NCBI RefSeq assembly: GCF_000715075.1 | Contig: NC_134089.1 | Coordinates: 111,669,157 to 111,733,156, forward strand | DNA: 64,000 nt | Origin: Nicotiana tabacum | Taxonomy: Eukaryota > Streptophyta > Magnoliopsida > Solanales > Solanaceae | Direction of reading: 5' to 3' | Part shown: in pieces, positions 33,267 through 44,494 of the stretch | Numbering within the stretch: the stretch's first letter is position 1 | How the letters are laid out: each line of letters starts with the position of its first letter | Position numbers and translations under genes: made by a program | Notes under the pieces: generated by a model | Told to the model about the DNA's origin: nothing | Databases searched by the model: none | Seen by the model: only the letters and a program-made list of their open reading frames with translations

Positions 33267-36097
33267 TGTAACGACCCGACCAGTCGTTTTGAGCTTTGGC
33301 CCGTTCTTCGGTAGTTTGAGGCCATGTACAGCTTCACTTCAGGTATTATGACTTGTACGCATCGTCGAAATTGGACTTCGGGAAGTTCAGAGTTAATTTG
33401 GAAAGAAAATTCTCATTTTAGAAGCCTTAAATTTAAAGAATTAGCTAAGATCATATTTGTGAGTAAACGACATCGGAATCAGGATTCGAAGGTTCCAGCA
33501 GGTTCATATGATGATTTTGGACTTGGGCGTATGTCCGAGTCGGGTTTTGGATAACCCGGGAACGTTTTGGCGCTTATTGTGGAAGTTAGCATTTTGGAAG
33601 AAATTTTATAAGTTTGGGTTGAAGTGCATTTCAGTGTTATCAATGTACGTTTGGGCTTCCAAGTCTGGGAATAGCTCTGTATGGTGATTCTGGAGTTGGG
33701 AGCGTGATCGGAAGTGAATTCGAAGGTCCGTAGGTCATTTTGAAGTCATTTGGCTAAAGATAGAAATTTGAAGGTTTTTCAGAAGTTTGACCGGAAGTGG
33801 AATTTTTGATATCAGGGTCGGATTTCGATTCCGGAAGTTGGAATAGGTCCGTAATGTCAAATATGACTTGCGTGCAAAATTTGAGGTCAATCAGACGTGA
33901 TTTGATAGGTTTAAACATCGAAAGTAGAAGTTTGAAATTCTAAAGTTCATAAAGCTTGGATTGGAGGTCGATTCGTGGTTTTGGTGCTGTTTGATATGAT
34001 TCGAGGCCTCAAGCAAGTTCGTAATGTGTTTTGGGATTGGTTGGGGTCCTGGGGGCCTCGGGTGGATTTCGGGTGGTTAACGGATCGAATTCGAAGTTTG
34101 AAGAAGAGCTGAGGTTGCTGGTTGCTGGTGTAACCGCACCTGCGAGTCTAGGACCGCAGGTGCGGAACCGTAGAAGCGGCCCTAGGGTCGCAGATGCAGT
34201 ATGGGAGGAAGAGAGTTGGGACCATAGATACGGTCGTTTGGCTGCAGATGCGGGATCGCATCTGCGGTAGAGAGGGCACAGAAGCGGAATAGGCTGGGGA
34301 GCCCCGGACCGCAGAAGCGGAATCTAGTCTCGCACTTGCAGAACCGTAGAAGCAATCAGGAGACCGCAAGTGCGGAAACTGCTGATGCAGTGAGTGTCTT
34401 TAAAATCGGGGGTTTTGGCCATTTTCCTCCATTTTTACTCTTGTTGGGGCGATTTTGGAGAGCTTCAAGAGGGGAATTTCTTCATCAACAATAAGGTAAG
34501 CTAACCCCACCTATCTTGAGTTAAATACATTGATTATGTACGAATTTGAGCATGGAATTTGTAGAAAACTTGGGGGTTGAGGGAAAACCTAGAAATTTTA
34601 TATTCTTGGAATTTGACCACGATTTTGTGTATGGAATTGAGAGTAAAATATATATTTGAGTTCGTGGAATTATGGGTAAGCTTAATCTTCAAAAAAATTC
34701 GGAATCCGGGCACATGGGCTCGAGGGCGATTTTGTCAACTTTTCGATCGGGGTTAGGAATTGTTATAAATTGGATTGTAATGATTAATTGAGCGTATATT
34801 AATGGATTTTCATAATTATCAACTAGTTTTGGAGCGTTGTGCATCAATTTGAGTCTTCGGAAGAGCATGGAATGTCGGTTATGGATCTTCGGAGCGAGTC
34901 GAGTCTCCTTTCTAACCTTGTAAGAGGGAATTGTCCCCATAGGTGAGTTAATTGGTTATGTGCTCCTATTTGTGGGGGCTACGTACGCATGAGGTGACGA
35001 GAGTCCGTGCGTAGCTACTATTATGCTATTGTCCGGGTAGTTTAGGACCCAAGAGCATGTTATACTTGGATTATTTGTGAACTTATTGACAGCTTGAATT
35101 GCTTAAATCACATTGAATTAGTAAATGAATTTCTAAACTGATTAAACTTAATTTTTCTTAAATGGTTAAAAGAGGATTGGCTTTCTTTGGAAAATTTCTC
35201 CATGTGGACTTATTGGTTGTCAGTCACTATGTGTTTAATTTTGGAGTGGGCCGAATGCCTCGGCAGATTAAATAGATGCATCTATGGTTCGTGTCATTCG
35301 ACCCTCAGCAGTGCACATTTTAAATATTGTTGGATCGGGTCGTACGACCTCGGCATGAGATGCTCATGCTTGTATTGCTTGCCTGAGAATGTTATGCGAT
35401 AATATTTGCCTTCCCTGGCCAGATGTAGTTGATAAGCATAATGAAAAGTAAACTTTGGAATCCACACTTATTTGAGATGTTGTTTACCTGTTATTTGATT
35501 TTACGAGTTTATAATTGTTTTATAAAAATCCATGATGTCCTCACATTTTCACTATATTGTTATCAGACAAGTAGTAAGTGTCAAAGTCAACCTCTCGTCT
35601 CTACTTCTTTGAGATTAGACGGGATACTCATTGAGTAGACGTTGTTTTCATACTCATACTACACTTATGTGCATTTTTGTTGCACAGGCATATGTATCTC
35701 TAGTGGCCTACTGGGCGTAGCAGCATGGTGGATACGGAGACTTAGGTGAGCTGCACTTCTCGAGGCGACCCGCAGCCAGCAGAGTCTCTTTCAGTTATAT
35801 GTTTTTATTTCCTGTCCAATATTGTATTCCAAATGGTTGTTGTATTTTATTTCCTTCTTAGTAGATACTCATACACTTGTGACACCGGGTTCTGGGATGA
35901 TTATTGGGTATCTTGTATTTACTTCCAAGCGTTCTTTTATTTACGTTGTAAAGATTGTCTTTTACTAGTAACATTGAAGGAAAAATCTTAGTTTTCAAAA
36001 ATTTTTAAAATGAGAACTTAATCAAGTAATTTGGTTGGCTTGCCCGACAATAGTGTCCAGCACCATCACGACCCTTGGTGAATTTTGGGTCGTGACA
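33267..36097 (+). repeat. 5' LTR of element 3 (LTR b)
   Basis: 2831 bp, TGTAACGACCC ... GGTCGTGACA. The word array at 34133-34380 includes extra units relative to LTR a. Confidence 0.92.
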
Positions 36098-36100
36098 ACA

Positions 36101-36112
36101 TGGTATCAGAGC
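36101..36112 (+). other. Primer-binding site of element 3
   Basis: TGGTATCAGAGC, three bases after LTR b; tRNA-iMet type. Confidence 0.92.
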
Positions 36113-39100
36113 ACTAGGTTCCCTTAGGTCTCACGAGTCATGAGCAAGTCTAGTATAGTCTTGCGGATCGGTACGGAGACGTCTATACTTATCCTCGGGA
36201 GGCTACAGGGCTGTTAGGAGTACTTCCCTTCTTGATTCCTCGTTGTGCGATTTGATTCCTTGAGGCTTAGGCCCTTGTTTCCTTCCTACTCAATCCTACG
36301 CGACGTGAATCGCTTGTTGTAAATCGAGAACTTTAGAATCGTAATGGCACTACGAATGTGGTGCGGGTGTTTCTCCCTGCGTGGTTATTTGAGCTGTTAT
36401 CGTTGCCTTGTGGAAGGATATTCTATTGTTCCGGCTAAGTAGCGGTACTTCTGAGAGCTCTGAGGCTAGGCACAAGTTGTGATGATGCTTATGAACGATT
36501 ATTCTGCCGTATTAATATGATGGTAGGATGTTTGCCTACGTGTCGAGGCAGTGAATGACTTGAAGGGAGGTTTACTCAGTGCATGATCTAAAGATTCGGT
36601 ATTTTATTCCCGGAAGGGGAAAGGCAATCGGGCTAAGAATGTCCAGGTTTGGGTTGATAGGGTAACAAGACTTGGTGATTGCGGTCATGGTGGAGTTTTC
36701 TTCTATAATGAGGTGTCGTTGTCCTTATTGAATGTACTAAATTCGCCGATGTTATAATCTTCTACAATTCACCTTTGGAGCAGGATATTGCGAGACAGTA
36801 TTGAAGAAGCAACGGTCAGAGATGATCACGGGGTGCGGTGGTTCAGGATTGAGTCGGTGTTTCTGATATCGACGACTCGAGTAAGATGATCTTCGAAAAG
36901 GTTTAGAGTTAGTAGCAACTTGTGGGTTCAAGTGCTACGAAGGTAGATTTTATTTGAGGCAACAATTGAGTAGCAAAGTATGAGGAAGGACATGTGGGAA
37001 GTGTCAGGCGGTGGCTAAAATTTCTGGAAGGCCAGGTATAAGAAGTGCTGGTCGAGTAGTTGATTAAAAAAGCGAGTTTGCCCAAAGTGGGAGAGTGGCG
37101 AAGTTGCATATGGGCTTGGTGGTAGGATGACTACGCACTTTAAGGAGAGTTCGGAACAACTTGGGGATTTTAGTGAATGGTGATTGGGGTCTATGGAGTT
37201 AATCTGAAGTATGGGCTATTATGTGGCAGAAGATTTGATATAACGGGAATGAGCTGCTTGAAATGAAGAAGGATACTGCATAACTTCGAATCGGAAGGTT
37301 GTTACCGCACATTTTAATGATGTCCACGAAGGATGAATGGACTTGTTCAGCTAGAGAGTGAGCTCGGACTCAGGATGGGTTATTGATGTCTTAGTTGTTG
37401 TACTTCGTGCAATATCATTGGAAGATATCGGGAAGTGATTTCTACAGGTGGGTTATTCCCTGTGAGTAGGCTAGCGGTCGCATGGTTGACAAAGTTTCTG
37501 CAAAGAATTCTATGGGTTATTCAGCAAAGAGATCGGTCGTGCAAATGTGGTTGATGATTCAGAGTATAAAAAGGGGGTTTTATAGAAGGATTCTGAGAAT
37601 TTTGGCGGTTGATTGTGTAAGGTTATGTCAACAAGAGATAAAGAATTCCGGTGAGTTCCAGAGTTGTGTAATAGTGGCTTCAAGCTAAGTGGGAGAGTCC
37701 CGCCGCCTAAGATTGGGTTGCATTGTTAACTACTTGCGAGGTTTCCAGTTATTAGCACATCGATGGGTTATTTCAGCTACGGGAAAAGACCATAAGTGGT
37801 GATTTGAGCAAGGAATGGTTAAAGGTGTGCTATGGTTGGCCTTATTGGCTCATGTTCAGACTTGGGGAAGGATTCAGGATTTATGCCTTGTATAGATGCG
37901 GGTTTCAAAGGAAGTGATTATGTCGGATGCTTCGTCGAGAGGGTATTCATGTGCTATTAGATTCATGGAGTTGATTATATTCGGGGCCAAGTCAGAGGAG
38001 TAGCTCTCAGCAACGGTCCTAGTGAATTTAAAGGTTAAAGTGTGATGCCTAATGATTTCGAGCCTATAGGTACGGCTAAGAATCAAGCTTGGTACCAGCT
38101 TATGAGAAGAGGCCCAGAATGATCTATGATGTGTTGGCTTGCAGTGTAGCACTTGGGAGGTATGAAATGGTTCGCAGAATTTGAGACAGCATGGTCTCGT
38201 GATTCAAGGTCACTCGGGACGAGTGCAGATGGAGTGTGTTATGTGTTGAATGGAGTTATTATTATTACTAAGGCAATCAGGGTAAATCGAAGGAAGATAG
38301 ATTGGTTAGCCACAATTGAGTTGGCATATTGGTGGTAGATATCAGTTCATTCAGCGTGATCAAGTTATGCATGTAAATTGTGGCGATACGTGTGAGGCTT
38401 GTCGGCCGCCGTAATTGATGTTATTCAGAGCATTCTACGATTATGGCTTGTTAGCGGATCCCGAAAGGGATATGGTGGCTTAGACTACTACTTAGAGATT
38501 TGCATATTCTACGGCTATGAGAATTTGCCTGTGTGTTACTATGGTTCTTCTGAAGTGAGTTAAGTGAAAAGTTTTTATATGAGGGGGTGTTAACCTATTA
38601 GTGGTTCCAGAGTTATGATAAAAAGCGTGTTCTATTGTATAGTGGCATGTTAGGTGCAGCGAGTAGTATGGAATTTGAAGTGAGGATCAAAGTTGCAGTT
38701 CGGTGTTGACAAGGATGTCACGAGCTCGGATGAGAAGGAAAGGAGTTTCGATGTTTAAGGTAAGTTGGTATTGTCTTTAGCGCCACCTGAGATCTGTGTT
38801 TCGCGAAAAAGGCCTTGCATCCTGGTTAAGATGTACGGACCTGTTGTTTGTTATGGTAGGTTGTAGGAGCGTGTCCAACAGGAAGATTGTATAAGTGTGG
38901 CATGTAGTCACTTGATTGATTAAATATTTAAACTAAGTATGAAGATTTTAGTGGTATCATTAATTTGAGAACTTATGCCTAGAGGGCACTCGGTTTATTG
39001 AGTTGTGGACTATGGAGGGTTTTTCCAGTTATGATGGTTGATCTTGTGTGTTATGAGAAAAGGGGGTTATTATGGACCCATGAAAGGTCATTAGCCTAGT

Positions 39101-39514
39101 TGGTGCAATCAAGAATCGACTTGAGACCTATGGATAGATTTAATGTGAATATGGGCTCTATATCAGGTCAGATGTGTTCAATTCAGCAATGCGCTGCTTA
39201 TGGGAGAGTAGTCGGGGTGTTATTTCAACTATTCCATGCAATGATGCATTGCGCCGTGTGAGTTGAGAGACGGCTTGGTAAATTGCTTATGTGTCAAGTT
39301 TCCGCATTGAGATGATGTTATTCGAGCAAAATGGCTCTTGAGATTCAAATCGTATATCGCACCTCAGTTGTGCTTGAGTTTTGTAGCTTATAGCGCGATA
39401 TGTCCCCTCAGGGATGGTATTATGCACTTAGCGTGCTCGTGACTGAATTTCGGTATTTTATTGTAATGAGCAATTTAGCTCAATGTGCATCTCCTTATAT
39501 GAGTTCTATGTGTC

Positions 39515-39640
39515 GATCAGGTGGCACACCGCCATGGGTATATTATTTGGATCGGGTGGCATGCTGCCATGGTTGTATTGTGTGGATCGGGTGGCACGCA
39601 TCCATGGTTACGCTATTTGGATCGGGTTTGCGCCGCAATA
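39515..39640 (+). repeat. 35-bp minisatellite
   Basis: Unit starts at exactly 39515, 39550, 39585 and 39620, each with GATCGGGTGGCA-like starts and, in the first three, CATGG 18-20 bp later. The fourth unit is partial and diverged. Confidence 0.85.
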
Positions 39641-39724
39641 GTGTGATGTTCAGTAAAGTTCCCCATATCTATTTTTATGTGTTTTGTTTCTTGTTTTTTG
39701 AGGAAAGCTCGTATTAGCTGTGAG

Positions 39725-39820
39725 CCCGCATCGCATGTATGATTCACGAGTGGGGTGACTGTTTAGTATGTTACCCGCGTCGCATGTATGATTCGCGAGC
39801 GGCGTAATCGGATTTCCTTT
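39725..39820 (+). repeat. Two-copy 49-bp direct repeat
   Basis: CCCGCATCGCATGTATGATT at 39725 is repeated at 39774 as CCCGCGTCGCATGTATGATT, followed in both by CRCGAGYGG. Confidence 0.8.
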
Positions 39821-40516
39821 TCGGAGTTCATTTTTCTATTGTACCGCATTCGAATTTGTAGCCTATTGGCACAATGTGGCATCATATAAAACTTTGGATC
39901 ATGCCCGGGGTGGCTTGTAGCCGGAGCAGTTCGTACTGGGTGAGACAAAATCATTGGATTTAGGATCAGTGCAATCTGATTATGTGAAGTACATTAAGAA
40001 GTTAAGACTAGTATTCGGTTCAGAATGAGGTGAGGGTTCTTGTCAGGAGTATAGACCCAATGATTTATTGATTCAGCAGTTGGTTATGAATTTCTACACA
40101 TCTCTTCCGTCGTGGCGGTATTGTAAGAGTTATAGAAAGACCTATGTATGTCATGAGGTGCAATGGGAGCATCCGATTCATGGAATTTTGACTAAATTGA
40201 TCAGAGAATGTTATTGTGGTCCTGTGAGTAAAATGGTGCAAGGTGTGAATTCAGCTAAGGTATGCAGTCATGTCTTGGTGCTGCGTGTAGTTATTGATAT
40301 GGTGAGCGTATGTTGGAAACGGGTCTGACATAGAATTTCAGATGTTGGAATTGGCTCTAAGGCTTATTTGCCGGAATAAAAGGGAATATCTCCAGAATTG
40401 ATCGCGCTAACGTGCTCAACTGAGTTGTGATGGCACGGATATGTGCACAAGGTGTTTAACTATGATTTCAGACAACTCAAGCGCAAATCTTAACACGTTC
40501 GAGGATGAACGTATGT

Positions 40517-40531
40517 TTAAGTGGGAGAGAA
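40517..40531 (+). other. Polypurine tract of element 3
   Basis: TTAAGTGGGAGAGAA lies directly before LTR c; it is weaker than that of elements 1, 2 and 4. Confidence 0.75.
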
Positions 40532-43337
40532 TGTAATGACCCGACCAGTCATTTTGAGCTTTGGCCCGTTCTTCGGCGGTTTGAGGCCATGAACAGCTTC
40601 ACTTAAGGTATTATGACTTGTACGCATCGTCGGAATTGGACTTTGGGAAGTTCAGAGTTGATTTGGAAAGAAAATTCTCATTTTAGAAGCCTTAAATTGA
40701 AATAATTAGCTAAGATCAGATTTGTGAGTAAACGACCTCGGAATTAGGATTCGAAGGTTCCAGCAGGTTCGTATGATGATTTCGAACTTGGGCGTATGTC
40801 CGGGTCAGGTTTTGGATAACCCGGGAACGTTTTGGCACCTATTGTGGAAGTTATCATTTTGGAAGAAATTTCATAAGTTTGGTTGAAGCGCATTTCAGTG
40901 TTATCGATGTCCGTTTGGGATTACGAGTCTGGGAATAGCTCCGTATGGTGATTCTGGAGTTGGGAGCATGATCGGAAGTAAATTCGGAGGTACGTAGGTC
41001 ATTTTGAAGTCATTTGCCTAAAGATAGAAATTTGAAGGTTTTTGAGAAGTTTGACCGGAAGTGGACTTTTTGATATCGGGGTCGGATTTTGATTCCGGAA
41101 GTTGGAATAGGTACGTAATGTCAAATATGACTTGCGTGCAAAATTTGAGGTCAATCAGACGTGATTTGATAGGTTTAAACATCGAAAGTAGAAGTTTGAA
41201 ATTCTAAAGTTCATAAAGCTTGGGTTGGAGGTCGATTAGTGGTTTTGGCGCTGTTTGATATGATTTGAGGCCTCGACCAAGTCCGTAATGTGTTTTGGGA
41301 CTGGTTGGTATGATTGGTTGGGGTCCCGGAGGCCTCGGGTGGATTCCGGGTGGTTAACGGATCGAATTTGAAGTTTGAAGAAGAGCTGATGTTGCTGGTT
41401 GCTGGTGTAACCGCACCTGCGAGTCTAGGACCGCAGGTGCGGAACAGCAGAAGCGGCTCTAGGGTCGCAGATGTGGTATGGGCGGAAGAGAGCTCGGACC
41501 GCATCTGCGGTATAGAGGGCGCAGAAGCAGAATGGGCTGGGGAGCCCCGGACTGCAGAAGCGGAATCTGGTCTCGCACCTGCGGAACCACAGAAGCGGTC
41601 AGGAGACCGCAGGTGCGGAAACTGCTGAGGTCGTGAGTGTCTTTAAAATCGGGGATTTTGGCAATTTTCCTCCATTTTTACTCTTGTTGGGGCGATTTTG
41701 GGGAGCTTCAAGAGGGGAATTTCTTTATCAACAATAAGGTAATCTAACTCCACCTATCTTGAGTTAAATACATTGATTTTGTATGGATTTGAGCATGGAA
41801 TTTGTAGAAACCTTGGGGGTTGAGGGAAAACCTAGAAAATTTATATTCTTGGAATTTGACCACGATTTTGGGTATGGAATTGAGAGTAAATTATATATTT
41901 GAGTTCGTGGAATTATGTAAGCTTAATCTTTGAAAATTTTCGGAATCCGAGCACGTGGGCCCGAGGGCGATTTTGTCAACTTTTCGATCGGGGTTAGGAA
42001 TTGTTATAAATTAGATTCTAATGATTAATTGAGCGTATATTAATGGATTTGCATAATTATCGACTAGTTTTGGAGCGTTGTGCATCAATTTGAGTCTTCG
42101 GAAGAGCGTGGAATGTTGGTTATGGATCTTCGGAGCGAGGTGAGTCTCCTTTCTAACCTTGTAAGAGGGAATTGTCCCCATAGGTGAGTTAATTGGTTAT
42201 GTGCTCTTATTTGTAGGGGCTAGGTACGCACGAGGTGACGAGAGTCCGTGCATAGCTACTATTATGCTATTGTCCTGGTAGTTTAGGACCCAAAAGCATG
42301 TTATACTTGGATTATTTGTGAACTTATTGGCAGCTTGAATTGCTTAAATCATATTGAATTAGTAAATGAATTTCTAAGCTGATTAAACTTCATTTTTCTT
42401 AAATGGTTAAAAGAGGATTGGCTTTCTTTGGAAAATTTCTCCGTGTGGACTTCTTGGTTGCCAGTCTGTATGTGTTTATTTTGGAGCGGGTTGAACGCCT
42501 CGACAGATTAAATAGATGCATCTATGGTTCGTGCCGTTCGACCCTCGGCGGTGCACATTTTAAATATTGTTGGATCGGGCCGTACGACCTCGGCATGAGA
42601 TGCGCATGCTTGTATTGCTTGCTTGAGAATGTTATTTGATAATATTTGCCTTCCTTGGCTAGATGTAGTTGATAAGCATAATGAAAAGTAAACTTTGGAA
42701 ATCCACACTTATTTGAGATGTTGTCTACCTGCTATTTGGTTTTACGAGTTTATAATTGTTTTATAAAAATCCATGATTTCCTCACATTTTCACTATATTG
42801 TTATCAGACAACTAGTAAGTGTCAAAGTCGACTTCTTGTCTCTACTTGTTTGAGATTAGACGGGATACTCATTGAGTACACGTTGTTTTCATACTCATAC
42901 TACACTTCTGTGCATTTTTGTTGCACAGGTATATGTATCTCTAGTGGCCTACTGGGCATAGCAGCATGGTGGATATGGAGATTTAGGTGAGCTGCACTTC
43001 TCAAGGCTACCCATAGCCAGCAGAGTCTCTTTCAGTTATATATTTTTATTTCCTGACCAATATTGTATTCCGGACGGTTGTTGTATTTTATTTCCTTCTT
43101 AGTAGATGCTCATGAACTTGTGACACCGGGTTCTGGGATGATTATTAGGTATCTTGTATTTACTTCCAAGCGTTCTATTATTTACATTGTAAAGATTGTC
43201 TTTTACTAGTAACATTGAAGAAAAATCATAGTTTTAAAAAAAATTTAAAATGAGAACTTAATCAAGTAATTTGGTTGGCTTGCCCGACAGCAGTGTCTGG
43301 CGCCATCACGACCCTTGATGGATTTTGGGTCGTGACA
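40532..43337 (+). repeat. 3' LTR of element 3 (LTR c)
   Basis: 2806 bp, TGTAATGACCC ... GGTCGTGACA. About 41117-42720 is nearly identical to LTR a (including a 78-codon stretch with identical translation), while both ends are clearly diverged from it. Confidence 0.92.
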
Positions 43338-43342
43338 CTACA

Positions 43343-43971
43343 TAGTTGTAGTAGGTTAGCATTGTATACAACTTTGATTTTATTTTTTGCCCTTTGTAAA
43401 AATATTACCATCATATTAATATCAGGGACTTTTTGTCATTCTTCACAAAAAAAAAAGCCTCATCCTTCACAGTAAAGGCGCCTCTTTAGTTCTTCTCCAC
43501 CAGCAATACTTTTCTTTCTAAAATTCTCCACCGGCGAATTCCCCTACCTATTTCTTATTTTTGATCACTGTTCATCTCTATTTCTTTTTTTGATTCCTCC
43601 TCATTTTGGTTAGCAGTTGTACTCATTTTACTTTTCCATCATTTATCCTTAAAACAAACCAAAAATGAGAAAGACTCAAGAATTTCTACTACAATATTTT
43701 CACCAGTTTTGTAAATTGCTTATGTTAATAGAGTAATAGTTTATTTTGATTTAATTTTAAATTTTCATGTATTTTATACTCCATAAAGCTTAACAACAAA
43801 TTCTAGGAAATATAAGTCATTCACGGCAAATATAAACGGAGAATATTTCAGCAGTTAACTTGTAGAAACTATCAAGAGAGAAGTAGTTGGATAGACTCAT
43901 GCCCACCCAATTGGTAGTTGGCAGAGACAAGGGAAGTAAAATGTGAGAGAAAGGGGGAAATCAGTTGGGGC
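43343..43971. other. Unclassified DNA between element 3 and the tRNA-like array
   Basis: AT-rich, with a poly-A run near 43447-43456 and no frame of note. Probably the original sequence into which element 3 inserted. No gene or repeat recognised. Confidence 0.5.
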
Positions 43972-44494
43972 TTTTTGGTTCAACGGTTAGGCGTCTCTGT
44001 TGGTCACTCAAAGACGAGTGTCTGAATCTCTTGTTGCATTGGTTCATTAAGTTTTGTGCCATTTTCTTGCTACTTTTTGAAAACAAAAAAAGTTGACGAG
44101 TATTGAACATTTAAACTCTTAAAACTATAAAACAATAGTTAAACCAATGAATTAAAGATAGATATGTCACTTGAGATGAAAATAAAACTCATAATTCCTA
44201 AGAAATTATTTCAGCCAACTGAAAATACTAATTTTAAAAAAATTACTCAGCCTCCTCTGCAATATTGCAATTTCTGCAAATTATTTTTAGGCGTCTTGGT
44301 TCAATTGTTAAACATCTCTATTGTTCACTCAAAGACGAGTGTTTGAATCTCTTGTTGCATTGGTTCTTTAATTTTGTGCCATTTTCTTGCTACTTTTTGA
44401 AAATAAAATAAGTTGACGAATATTGGGCCTATAATCTTTTAAAACTGTAAAACAACAACTCAGCCATTGAAATAAAGATAGATATGTCACTTGA
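43972..44494 (+). repeat. tRNA-like tandem array, part 1 (heads 1-2)
   Basis: Heads at 43972-44043 and 44290-44363. Each has an A-box-like TTGGTTCAAYGGTTAG and, about 40 bp later, a B-box-like GTTCGAATCTC (here GTCTGAATCTC and GTTTGAATCTC). A body of about 245 bp links heads; the period here is about 320 bp. Interrupted in body 2 by element 4 (CTTGA duplication at 44490-44494). Confidence 0.85.

Larger units (their letters stand above)
36113..40516 (+). other. Non-coding interior of element 3
   Basis: 4.4 kb with no open frame above about 105 codons and no retroelement motif found. It holds a 35-bp minisatellite (39515-39640) and a 49-bp duplication (39725-39820). I see no captured gene. Confidence 0.7.
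33267..43337 (+). mobile_element. Element 3: large non-coding LTR retrotransposon (LARD-like)
   Basis: LTRs b (33267-36097) and c (40532-43337), target duplication CTACA (33262-33266 and 43338-43342), tRNA-iMet primer site and polypurine tract are all present, but the 4.4-kb interior has no gag, RT or integrase motif that I can read in any frame. It would depend on another element's enzymes. Terminal motifs (TTCGAGGATGAACG before the polypurine tract) are like those of gypsy element 2, so gypsy ancestry is likely. An extremely decayed coding element is the alternative. Confidence 0.88.

Noticed and set aside
29585..43337. Solo LTR plus separate element, or a classical LTR-int-LTR-int-LTR tandem
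   Set aside because: The second copy of the left flank between LTR a's leader and LTR b shows a segmental duplication including flanking DNA instead.
43972..44043. Functional tRNA gene
   Set aside because: A- and B-box resemblance only; the T-stem and acceptor do not pair well and I cannot assign an anticodon.
44164..44346. Small frames starting MSLEMK, repeated in the array (also 55672-55938 and 60591-60881)
   Set aside because: They recur because the DNA is tandemly repeated; lengths and ends vary between units and the frames run through the tRNA-like head.
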